A stretch of 13,732 bases of DNA, from positions 1 through 13,732 of the forward strand of contig JBCDCP010000081.1 in NCBI GenBank assembly GCA_039181495.1, in the 5' to 3' direction. Shown piece after piece: positions 6,792 through 13,207 of the stretch. The notes beneath the pieces were generated by a model, which worked only from the letters and a program-made list of their open reading frames with translations, did not search any database and was not told where the DNA came from. This stretch comes from JBCDCP01 sp039181495 (GTDB lineage Bacteria; Pseudomonadota; Alphaproteobacteria; Rhizobiales; Tepidamorphaceae). The position numbers and the translations under genes were made by a program. Numbering within the stretch: position 1 is the first letter of the stretch; each line of letters begins with the position of its first letter.

Positions 6792-8072
6792 TCAATTGGC
6801 CGGAGCGCCAAAAAGCGTCTGGTGCATCACCGAGTAAACCTCCGTGGAGTCCATCAACGGTTCGATCAGATCGGTGTTCAGACCCGCAGCGCGAACGAGG
6901 ATGCCACCCGCGACATCATTGTAGCCGACCCAGGCAATGCCGAAGTGGTGCGTGTTGCCATTGCGATCGGGCTTGGTTTCGAACGCATCACCGAACGTGC
7001 CCTGAACACCATGCAGGATGCCGCCGCCACGCGTCGTGGCATCGACCGCACCTTCCTCCTGCATGACGACTTGCAGACCACCGGCATCGCTGTCGGCGGC
7101 CATCAGCAGCATCGTGTCATCGCGATCTTCCATGAAGTCGAGGATCGACCCCACTGCCGCATCGGCACGGGCAAGGGCCTCCAACGTGCCGGCGGCGTTC
7201 ATGTTGTTGGCGATGTTGTCGGTGCCTTCTTCCTCGATCACAGCGAAGAAGCCATCCTCATTGCGCGAGACGATCTCCAGCGCGACCTCGGTCATTTCTG
7301 CGATCGTGGGCGCATGCTCCCAATAGGTCGGCACACCATCGATGATGTTCCGTTCACGCTCCTGATCGTTGAAGGTGTGGTTGTGGGCAAACACGCCCAA
7401 CAACCGATCCACATCATCGAGGTTCAGCGCCATCAGTTCGTCGCGCGTATAGACAATCGTGTAGCCGAGTTCTTCGGCGCGTTCGATCAGGTTGACATCG
7501 TCTTCGCGCTGGCCCGGTCCGTGGCGGCCATGCACGCCTTCGGGCAACAGGAAGCGCTCGCCTCCGGCCATGATCACCTGGGCACCGGACTCGATCACCG
7601 ACTGCGCAATTTCGCGGGTGTTGGAGCGGCTCTTGTTCGAGGCAACAAAGGCCGCGGTGCCCGGCTCCGAAATATGACCGGACTGCACCAGCGCGACAGC
7701 CTTGCCGGCCGCCATTGCTTCTTCGGCAATGGACATGTCGCGACCTGAGGCGGCAGTCAGCTCTTCGGTTCCGTTCATGCCGAAGCTGTTGCCGACAACC
7801 TTGACGCCATAGGCGTGAACGGTGGCACCACCGTGTGACGTGCCCGTGACACGGTCAGCCATATGGCCAGTGTAAACGCCCATCGCTGGCAGCCTGTCCC
7901 AATTGAGCTCGCCGTCGGGGCCGACCGTGTGCATGCGCGCGGCAAGCCAGTGGTTTACGCCTGTGCCGTCGGGATGGAAGAAGATGACGTTGCCCGTGTC
8001 CTGGGCCAGTGCCGGGCTACTCAGAGAGAGTGTGGCCCCGAAGATGGCCGCAAGGCAGGTTATCCTGTTCAT
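6792..8072 (-). CDS. Secreted alkaline phosphatase (PhoA fold) with altered metal site
   Basis: A 426-residue phosphomonoesterase-like protein with a Sec signal peptide (residues 1-23, ending ALA) and so periplasmic or exported. A perfect AGGAGG lies five bases before the ATG. By-eye alignment with E. coli PhoA places D35 (NVIFFHPDG) at Asp51, S79 (VTGTSHGGAT) at nucleophile Ser102, R149 at the phosphate-binding Arg166, E280 and D285 (EEEGTDN) at Glu322 and Asp327, and D327 (MAADSD) at Asp369. The three zinc-binding histidines appear changed: His331 to N289, His370 to S328 and His412 to D386 (IAWVGYND). The fold and nucleophile therefore suggest phosphatase or related hydrolase activity, but with a metal site unlike zinc PhoA. 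The gene is monocistronic in appearance: a hairpin lies beyond its stop and a promoter-sized gap with a candidate PHO box precedes it. The family call is firm; metal and substrate are unknown. Confidence 0.88.
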   Translation of the reverse strand: MNRITCLAAIFGATLSLSSPALAQDTGNVIFFHPDGTGVNHWLAARMHTVGPDGELNWDRLPAMGVYTGHMADRVTGTSHGGATVHAYGVKVVGNSFGMNGTEELTAASGRDMSIAEEAMAAGKAVALVQSGHISEPGTAAFVASNKSRSNTREIAQSVIESGAQVIMAGGERFLLPEGVHGRHGPGQREDDVNLIERAEELGYTIVYTRDELMALNLDDVDRLLGVFAHNHTFNDQERERNIIDGVPTYWEHAPTIAEMTEVALEIVSRNEDGFFAVIEEEGTDNIANNMNAAGTLEALARADAAVGSILDFMEDRDDTMLLMAADSDAGGLQVVMQEEGAVDATTRGGGILHGVQGTFGDAFETKPDRNGNTHHFGIAWVGYNDVAGGILVRAAGLNTDLIEPLMDSTEVYSVMHQTLFGAPAN

Positions 8073-8159
8073 GAAGTCCTCCTGTTTCGAACGCCTGGTC
8101 GAAATCGCCGGGACGGTGTTCAGCCCTCATGCCGGCAGAGGATCTGGTCACACATCAAG

Positions 8160-8177
8160 GTGTCAGCGAGACTACAG
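8160..8177 (-). promoter_or_regulatory. Candidate PHO box upstream of the alkaline phosphatase gene
   Basis: Read on the minus strand, CTGTAGT-CTCG-CTGACAC consists of two seven-base half-sites spaced by four bases. This is the architecture of the PhoB recognition site (direct repeats of CTGTCAT/C with 11-base periodicity). The second half matches six of seven positions, the first about four or five. It lies about 88 bases upstream of the phosphatase start, a suitable distance for activation under phosphate starvation. The match is imperfect, so this is a candidate only. Confidence 0.4.
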
Positions 8178-8223
8178 AGTTATTGCATGTTGATAACGAT
8201 GAACCCGCGGTCACTCGCGTCTC

Positions 8224-9225
8224 TCAGTGGTCCAGCAGTGTTGCGACCACTGCGAGACAGTCGCCCTGCTTGAGAAGTCCGGGAAAATGACGGGCGGCAA
8301 GAATGCCCGCATGGGAGGAAAGCACGATCGCAGGAGACTCACCTGACCGATCGATCGGCCAGATGCGTGCGAGGGGCTGGCCATGCTCCACCGTTTCTCC
8401 CAAATCGACCAAGGGTTCGATCAGGCCGCTCTGCTGCGCGATGTGAAAGCAGTCGCCAGTGGTCGTGTCGATCATTCGGCTCGGACCAATTTTAGGGTCG
8501 CCGCTCAGAATGCCGGCATGTCTGAGAAGGTTCTCTGCACCGCGCCGGGCGATTACGGCGGTGCGCCGTGTTGCTGTGCCTCCGCCACCCAACTCGGTCG
8601 TTACGAAGACCTTTCCCGCCGCTTCGACGGCTGTGTCGTACATGCCGGCAGAATCGATCTCCTTCAAAATCATCGAATACGGCGCATTGAACGCCTTCAT
8701 CGCAGCAATGCAGGCGGTTTCCTGTGCCTTGTCATCAAGGCGGTGGGCGGCCGCAAAGGGAATGAAATCCAGTGATTTGCCACCCGAATGATAGTCGAGA
8801 ACCACATCCGACATCGGCACCAACTCGTGCATGAAGAAGTCGGCGATCTTCTCGGTCGGGCTGCCATCGTGACGCCCCGGAAAGCAGCGATTGAGATTGA
8901 CGCCATCCAGTGGCGACGTACGTCGTGCCGCATGAAAGGCAGGCGTGTTCATAAAGGGCACTATAATGATCCGGCCCTGGATATGCCGAGGATCGAGGTC
9001 ATGGGTTAGACCCTGCAGAGCAATCGGTCCTTCATACTCGTCGCCGTGGTTGGCGCCGGTCAGAAGGGCCGTCGGCCCGTCCCCATTGCGAAGAACGGAG
9101 ATGGGAATCATGACAGCGCCCCACGCACTGTCATCGCGGCTTACGGGCAGCCGGAGGTGGCCATGATGCGCGCCATCCTTATCGAACGGCACCGTCGGCG
9201 TGATGGGGTTGGCCGGACTGGCCAT
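8224..9225 (-). CDS. doeB: N-alpha-acetyl-L-2,4-diaminobutyrate deacetylase (ectoine catabolism)
   Basis: This 333-residue protein belongs to the succinylglutamate desuccinylase/aspartoacylase (AstE/AspA) zinc hydrolases and matches the DoeB/EutE subgroup. It removes the acetyl group from N-alpha-acetyl-L-2,4-diaminobutyrate, the product of DoeA, giving L-2,4-diaminobutyrate and acetate in the cytoplasm. Zinc ligands are visible as H60 and E63 in TGANHGDE and H146 in LDYHSGG. The catalytic glutamate is E211 in TTELGGGG, and the substrate-binding motif is RRTSPLDGVNLNRCFPG. The subgroup-typical start HGHLRLPVSRDDSAWGAVMI is also present. The C-terminal third is the beta domain of the family. 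Its ATG overlaps the stop of doeA (TGATG), so it is the second gene of a two-gene operon and probably translationally coupled. No later pathway gene follows; the next gene is the phosphatase after a 151-base gap. Confidence 0.93.
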   Translation of the reverse strand: MASPANPITPTVPFDKDGAHHGHLRLPVSRDDSAWGAVMIPISVLRNGDGPTALLTGANHGDEYEGPIALQGLTHDLDPRHIQGRIIIVPFMNTPAFHAARRTSPLDGVNLNRCFPGRHDGSPTEKIADFFMHELVPMSDVVLDYHSGGKSLDFIPFAAAHRLDDKAQETACIAAMKAFNAPYSMILKEIDSAGMYDTAVEAAGKVFVTTELGGGGTATRRTAVIARRGAENLLRHAGILSGDPKIGPSRMIDTTTGDCFHIAQQSGLIEPLVDLGETVEHGQPLARIWPIDRSGESPAIVLSSHAGILAARHFPGLLKQGDCLAVVATLLDH

Positions 9226-10436
9226 CAGGTCTTAACCATCAGCTTGCGGGGCACATCAGCCAGACACTCGGGACCGGTGTGCCCGATGATAAGGCTCTCG
9301 GTGATTTCGAACCCCCAATCCTCCATCCAGAGCCCGGTCATGAAGTGGAAGGTCATCCCCGCCTCGAGCACCGTTTTGTCTCCCAGGCGCAGGCTCATGG
9401 TCCGCTCGCCCCAGTCGGGCGGATAGGACAGCCCTATCGGATACCCCGTCCGATTGTCCTTGGTGATGCCGTGGCGTGCGAGGACGCCAAAGAACGCGAT
9501 TGCAATGTCCTCGCAGAGATTGCCGGCCCTGGCGACCTCAAGCCCGGCTTCCATGCCTTCCAGCACCGCTTTCTCAGCATCGATGAACGTCTGGTTTGGC
9601 CTGCCCAGAAAGATCGTGCGCGACAGCGGACAGTGATAGCGACGGCAGACACCGGCAATCTCGAAGAATGTACCCTCGCCTTCCTGTAGCGGGCGATCGT
9701 CCCAGGTGAGATGCGGTGCGGCGGCGTCGGACCCTGAGGGGAGAAGCGGGACAATCGCCGGATAATCGCCGCCGACGCCGAGTGCGGGATCGTAGCGCAG
9801 GCCGGCGTCGTAGATCTCGGCGACGAGGCTGGACTTGGGCAGGCCAGGCTCGATCACCTCGAAGATGCGGGCATGCATTTTCTCGACCAGCCGGGCCGCG
9901 GTCCGCATATAGGAGAGCTCCTGCTCGGTCTTCACGGCGCGCTGCCAGTTCACCAAGCCGGTCGTGTCAGCGAACGCAGCGTTTGGCATGCTGTTTTGCA
10001 GGGCAGCAAATGCGGCAGCGGAAAACCAGTAATTGTCCATCTCGACGCCGATGCGCCCGCCACCGAGCCCGCGATCGGACAGGCGGTCGGCGATGTATTG
10101 CATGGGATGGCAGTCGGGCGACTGAACAAAACGATCTGGATATCCGACGATGTCGTCATCGCCGAAGAAGCATGTCCGCAAGGCACCTTGCACGTCCTGG
10201 CTTCGGCCATACCAGATCGGACCGTCCTGGAGGTTCAGAACGACGCACTGATGAACGTAGAAGGACCAACCATCATAACCGGTGAGCCAGGCCATGTTGG
10301 AGGGATCCGACACAATGATGGTGTCGAGCGCCGCCGCCTGCATCGCTTTGCGGGTTTTCGCAATGCGGTCCTGATACTCCTCAATGGTGAAGTTGAGGGG
10401 CGGGCGCAGCGGCTCGGCGGGTTGGCTTGTGGACAT
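9225..10436 (-). CDS. doeA: Ectoine hydrolase (M24 aminopeptidase P-like fold)
   Basis: DoeA (EutD) opens the ectoine ring to N-alpha-acetyl-L-2,4-diaminobutyrate, the first step of ectoine use as carbon and nitrogen source. The protein has 403 residues from ATG 10436, close to the roughly 400 usual for DoeA. A longer in-frame start at 10565 would add 43 low-complexity residues and is rejected. The N-terminal creatinase-like domain (about 20-165) includes SDPSNMAWLTGYDGWSFYVH; the pita-bread domain follows. Family-specific segments are VGGDYPAIVPLLPSGSDA, FFEIAGVCRRYHCPLSRT, NRTGYPIGLSYPPDWGERTM and TFHFMTGLWMEDWG. The first metal-binding aspartate of M24 peptidases is replaced (E259 region) and the second is lost, consistent with reports that the Ruegeria enzyme works without metal. 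The gene leads the doeA-doeB operon, with promoter space of about 170 bases upstream. The usual partners doeC, doeD and the uehABC transporter are not seen. Confidence 0.94.
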   Translation of the reverse strand: MSTSQPAEPLRPPLNFTIEEYQDRIAKTRKAMQAAALDTIIVSDPSNMAWLTGYDGWSFYVHQCVVLNLQDGPIWYGRSQDVQGALRTCFFGDDDIVGYPDRFVQSPDCHPMQYIADRLSDRGLGGGRIGVEMDNYWFSAAAFAALQNSMPNAAFADTTGLVNWQRAVKTEQELSYMRTAARLVEKMHARIFEVIEPGLPKSSLVAEIYDAGLRYDPALGVGGDYPAIVPLLPSGSDAAAPHLTWDDRPLQEGEGTFFEIAGVCRRYHCPLSRTIFLGRPNQTFIDAEKAVLEGMEAGLEVARAGNLCEDIAIAFFGVLARHGITKDNRTGYPIGLSYPPDWGERTMSLRLGDKTVLEAGMTFHFMTGLWMEDWGFEITESLIIGHTGPECLADVPRKLMVKT

Positions 10437-10605
10437 TGACCTTTGGGTTTCGTTCAGTTGGCTAACGCGTCTGCCTCCCTGAGGGCGAAGACTGCGATTG
10501 CTGTATTTGAACACCGCTTCCTGTCCGGTTCGCAATCGCAATCTCTGTCGGTGTCTTGCGGCCACAGCCGATGGCCGAAAGTGCGCGGCGCAGGCATGTG
10601 TGCAC

Positions 10606-11235
10606 TCAAGCCGACAGCGCCACAGCCCGGTGCAGGTTTCTCAGATCGGCGATCTGACGGACAAGGAAAGCGGCAACGGCACTCCGCGGCACACTCAGTT
10701 TCAGACCGCGCTCTTCGGGACCGAACCCCTCGCGTAAGCCAACCGATTGCTGCGTATCGCTGAATGCGCTCGGGCGGAGAATAGTCCAGTCAAGTCCGCT
10801 CGCCTCGACCAGCCGCTCCTGCAGTTCGTGATCCTTGAACACCGGACGCAGCAACAGCCCGAACATCACGCGCTTCCACCAGAAGTTCAGATTGGACCAG
10901 CTTTCCTGTGCGCCCAATGTCGATTGGCAGATGAGCCGACGCACACCGTGGCTCTGCATGGCCTGGATTATGTTGAGCGTGCCCTGCGACCGGATGCGGC
11001 TCGTCCGAGAGGCACCAGCACCCAGCGCAACAATCACGGCATCCTGCCCCTCGACTGCCGCCGAGACATCTGACTTCAGCAACGCATCGCCCGCATGGCG
11101 CCGCAGCGCGGGATGTTCGATACCGAGCCGTTCGGGGCGACGCGCGAAAGCGGTTACCTCATGGCCTTGCTGCAAGAGCTGTTCGACGGCCAGCCGGCCG
11201 ACCGATCCTGTGGCTCCAAAGACGATCACACGCAT
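10606..11235 (-). CDS. NAD(P)-binding NmrA/SDR-like oxidoreductase
   Basis: A 209-residue Rossmann-fold protein of the atypical short-chain dehydrogenase (NmrA-like, SDR_a5, biliverdin-reductase-B-like) group. The nucleotide-binding motif GATGSVG lies at residues 7-13, followed by an FARRPERL stretch whose arginines favour NADP(H). Later family segments are QDAVIVALGA and GVRRLICQSTLG, then the substrate-side motif SGLDWTILRPSAF. ATG 11235 is chosen over ATG 11241 because AAGGAG lies seven bases upstream of the former but only one base before the latter. Proteins of this type reduce flavins or quinones, or sense redox state; the substrate cannot be told. The gene is divergent from a TetR regulator, and the shared gap carries three palindromic repeats. 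Repression by that TetR protein is therefore likely, perhaps relieved by an electrophile or quinone. Confidence 0.85.
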   Translation of the reverse strand: MRVIVFGATGSVGRLAVEQLLQQGHEVTAFARRPERLGIEHPALRRHAGDALLKSDVSAAVEGQDAVIVALGAGASRTSRIRSQGTLNIIQAMQSHGVRRLICQSTLGAQESWSNLNFWWKRVMFGLLLRPVFKDHELQERLVEASGLDWTILRPSAFSDTQQSVGLREGFGPEERGLKLSVPRSAVAAFLVRQIADLRNLHRAVALSA

Positions 11236-11260
11236 TTTCATTCTCCTTATGTGTCTGCAC

Positions 11261-11290
11261 TTGACATTGTGTCAATTGACATTGTGTCAA
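11261..11290. promoter_or_regulatory. Two adjacent palindromic operator copies in the nmrA-like/tetR gap
   Basis: TTGACATTGTGTCAA occurs twice head to tail without a gap (11261-11275 and 11276-11290). Each copy is an inverted repeat, TTGACA-TTG-TGTCAA. This is the form expected of a dimer-binding TetR operator. On the minus strand, TTGACA at 11275-11270 and CATAAG at 11251-11246 (18-base spacing) resemble -35 and -10 elements, so binding would block transcription of the oxidoreductase gene. Confidence 0.7.
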
Positions 11291-11301
11291 ATGGGACTAG
11301 A

Positions 11302-11316
11302 TTGACATTATGTCAA
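11302..11316. promoter_or_regulatory. Third operator copy covering the tetR start codon
   Basis: TTGACATTATGTCAA repeats the palindrome of 11261-11290 with both arms intact and one changed centre base. Its centre contains the ATG of the tetR gene (11310-11312), so the first codons are part of the site. It starts 26 bases after copy 2. Autoregulation of tetR by occupation of its own start is likely. Confidence 0.65.
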
Positions 11317-11900
11317 GAGAAGAATCGACAACGCGTACAAGAATTCTGAAAGCCACCTGCAAGCTGTTGGCCGCTGGCGACGGACAGGGTGTACGGATGG
11401 CCGATATCGCCAAGGCGGCCAAGATCAGCCGTCAGGCGGTCTACCTGCACTTTCCGAACCGGGCCGAATTGCTGATTGCCGCAACACGGCATCTGGATCA
11501 GGCCAAAGGCATCGATCAGCGTCTTGAGGCAAGCCGCACAGCGCAGAACGGGCTGGTGCGGCTTGATGCCTTCGTCGAGGCCTGGGGCAACTACATCCCT
11601 GAAATCTATGGCGTTGCGCGGGCGCTGATGGCGATGAAGGATAGCGACCCCGAAGCACGTGCCGCCTGGAACGACAGGATGAGCGCAGTGCGCGAGGGGT
11701 GCGCGGCCGCGGTTGACGCGCTGGAACGTGACCGGCGGCTAACGCACGTCCATTCGCGCGATGAATCGATCGACATCCTGTGGATGCTGCTGTCGATCCG
11801 GAATTGGGAGCATCTGATCCAGGATCGCGGCTGGAGCCAGCAGGACTACATCGATTCAATCAGAGAAATCGCGCGCAGGGTGCTGGTGCGGAGCGCGTAA
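11310..11900 (+). CDS. TetR/AcrR family transcriptional regulator
   Basis: A 196-residue protein of typical TetR length. The N-terminal helix-turn-helix domain covers about residues 8-58 (RTRILKATCKLLAAGDGQGV, then MADIAKAAKISRQAVYLHFP). The ISRQAVYLHFPNRAELL recognition helix and adjoining segment are diagnostic. The remaining helices form the ligand-binding and dimerisation domain. It is predicted to be a cytoplasmic homodimeric repressor. Target prediction is unusually clear: three copies of a 15-base palindrome lie between it and the divergent NmrA-like oxidoreductase gene, one over its own start. No Shine-Dalgarno is evident before the ATG (only GGGAC about 12 bases upstream), so translation may be weak or leaderless. 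The ligand is unknown. The gene converges on the LysR gene with a 22-base gap. Confidence 0.92.
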   Translation: MSREESTTRTRILKATCKLLAAGDGQGVRMADIAKAAKISRQAVYLHFPNRAELLIAATRHLDQAKGIDQRLEASRTAQNGLVRLDAFVEAWGNYIPEIYGVARALMAMKDSDPEARAAWNDRMSAVREGCAAAVDALERDRRLTHVHSRDESIDILWMLLSIRNWEHLIQDRGWSQQDYIDSIREIARRVLVRSA

Positions 11901-11910
11901 CTCTTGAAAG

Positions 11911-11945
11911 CCGTGCTGTCTCTCAGGCCGACAGGTCTTTCACGG
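11911..11945. terminator. Weak bidirectional hairpin between tetR and lysR
   Basis: CTGTC (11916-11920) pairs with GACAG (11930-11934) across a nine-base loop. CCGTG (11911-11915) can pair with CACGG (11941-11945) outside a six-base bulge. The structure spans the junction of two convergent genes and reaches into the end of lysR. There is no U tract, so terminator function is tentative. Confidence 0.25.
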
Positions 11946-12801
11946 TCTGCGCTGAGAAATGGCCTCTGAGGTAGTTTGCGACCGCCAGAACCGCTTCACT
12001 CGGTGATCGTGTCAGCTTCATCCCGAGGCCATACTCCGGCAGACCTTTGACATGCTCGAAACCGGGTGCCGGGCCGATCCTGTCATTGAGATGAGAGACC
12101 GGCAGCGGGCCAACCGCCAAATCCGCCTCGATGGCTGATCGCCGGGCACCAATGTTTTCGCATTTCAGGACGATCTCGTAATCAATGCCGGCTTCATCAA
12201 GCAGGCGGACCGTCGGTTCATACCAGGGCCAGGTCTCGGCCCACAGGGCGAGCGGCACAGGATTACGTTCCCAGGCAATGCCGGACGTGCTCGCAGCCCA
12301 GATCTCGGGTTCGCGCAAAATGCGCTCGCTCGAGGCGACACCGGGAATCGACTCCGCATAAGTCACGATGGCCACGTCGAGTTGGTTGGTGTCGATGGCG
12401 CTGATCAGCGATGGCGTATGGTCGACATTGATCGACAGCGTGATACCCGGATACTCCTCGTTGAAGCGTTGCAGCGCCTGCATCGGAAGGCGCACGATGA
12501 CGTCGTCGGGCACGCCAAGCCGGACATTGCCACGGACCGTCCCCGCTCTGATATCTGCCAGCAAACTCGATTCAAGAGCCAGCATGCGCCTTGCGTGCGG
12601 CAGCAGTTTTTCGCCATCGGCCGTCAGCCTCGTGGCGCGCGCATCGCGTTCGAAGAGCGGTTTGCCGACGACATCCTCGAGCCTCCTGATCTGCACCGAG
12701 ACGGCCGACGGGCTGCGGCTGACCGTTTTAGCGGCGGCCAGAAAGTTCCCCTTATCGACGATCGCAACGAAAGTGCGGAGAAGACTTAGTTCGAGGCTCA
12801 T
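11923..12801 (-). CDS. LysR family transcriptional regulator
   Basis: A 292-residue protein of standard LysR length. The winged helix-turn-helix lies at residues 1-62: LSLLRTFVAIVDKGNFLAAA, then VSRSPSAVSVQIRRLED and KPLFERDARATRLTADGEKL. Next come a linker helix and a two-lobed periplasmic-binding-like effector domain (about 90-290) starting RGNVRLGVPDDVIVRLPMQA. LysR proteins are cytoplasmic tetramers that usually activate a divergent gene and repress their own. Here the divergent gene encodes a DUF1127 protein, a pairing seen often in alphaproteobacteria, and the 106-base gap carries a repeated TTGAATGAA. The effector cannot be deduced. A few effector-lobe segments (WYEPTVRLLDEAGIDYEIV) resemble the common ligand-cleft layout only. 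Confidence 0.92.
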   Translation of the reverse strand: MSLELSLLRTFVAIVDKGNFLAAAKTVSRSPSAVSVQIRRLEDVVGKPLFERDARATRLTADGEKLLPHARRMLALESSLLADIRAGTVRGNVRLGVPDDVIVRLPMQALQRFNEEYPGITLSINVDHTPSLISAIDTNQLDVAIVTYAESIPGVASSERILREPEIWAASTSGIAWERNPVPLALWAETWPWYEPTVRLLDEAGIDYEIVLKCENIGARRSAIEADLAVGPLPVSHLNDRIGPAPGFEHVKGLPEYGLGMKLTRSPSEAVLAVANYLRGHFSAQTVKDLSA

Positions 12802-12803
12802 GA

Positions 12804-12849
12804 TTGAATGAAATTGAACTTAACGCGTTGATCTTTTCGTTTGAATGAA
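12804..12849. promoter_or_regulatory. Direct repeat in the lysR/DUF1127 divergent gap
   Basis: TTGAATGAA occurs at 12804-12812 and again at 12841-12849, 37 bases apart. The palindrome AACGCGTT (12822-12829) lies between them. The gap is AT-rich compared with the genes around it. The arrangement could be a LysR regulatory and activation site pair, but no clean T-N11-A palindrome or sigma-70 promoter stands out. Confidence 0.3.
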
Positions 12850-12907
12850 CCGCATGCCAGCCACATTTTCAAGGTCGATAGAGCCCTCATCGTGAAGGAG
12901 ATTGCAC

Positions 12908-13201
12908 ATGTCGACCAACGGCACATCCACATTGCGGTATGGCCAAGTCCCCTTCGGAGGACACACCGGCACCCGCGTTTCCTTGTCTCGCAGGTTCGCA
13001 AGTCTTGCGGCAATGGTGACGGGGATGGCGACTGAATTCCGGGCGCGGAAGCAAATGCGCCGGCTACTTAGCAAGGACGACTGGCTGCTCGACGATATCG
13101 GTCTGACGCGCAAAGCCCTTGTCGTGGCGCTGGATGCGCCGTTGCATGTCCGCGCCTGTGACGAACTCAGGAAACGGCATGAGCGTTTCGGCCAGCAGTA
13201 A
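12908..13201 (+). CDS. DUF1127 domain small protein with extended N-terminus
   Basis: A 97-residue protein; ATG 12908 is chosen because AAGGAG ends seven bases before it. The DUF1127 core lies at about residues 44-72 (FRARKQMRRLLSKDDWLLDD, then IGLTRKAL), showing the family pattern of arginines, a W/L pair and the DIGLTR signature. About 40 residues of glycine-, serine- and threonine-rich sequence precede the core and a basic helical tail follows. Many DUF1127 proteins are only about 45-75 residues long. Some alphaproteobacterial members have been linked to RNA binding and to phosphate and stress physiology; which role applies here is unknown. The gene is divergent from a LysR regulator and probably under its control. 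It converges on the RACo gene with a six-base gap. Confidence 0.85.
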   Translation: MSTNGTSTLRYGQVPFGGHTGTRVSLSRRFASLAAMVTGMATEFRARKQMRRLLSKDDWLLDDIGLTRKALVVALDAPLHVRACDELRKRHERFGQQ

Positions 13202-13207
13202 TCGCGG

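Noticed and set aside
6822..7748. Long plus-strand frame of 308 codons opposite the alkaline phosphatase gene
   Set aside because: It is the antisense shadow of a clearly recognisable phosphatase and shows no domain of its own.
8179..8197. GTTAT-ATAAC inverted repeat between doeB and the phosphatase gene
   Set aside because: Only five base pairs with a nine-base loop in AT-rich DNA; too weak to call a terminator or operator.
10437..10565. N-terminal extension of DoeA from a start at 10565
   Set aside because: The extra 43 residues are basic and low-complexity, absent from the family's typical length of about 400, and the start at 10436 has AAAGG nearby.
10437..10605. Repeated GATTGCGATTGCGA upstream of doeA as a possible regulator site
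   Set aside because: The repeat is short and tandem, no promoter of good spacing is clear around it, and it does not match a site I know for ectoine regulators.
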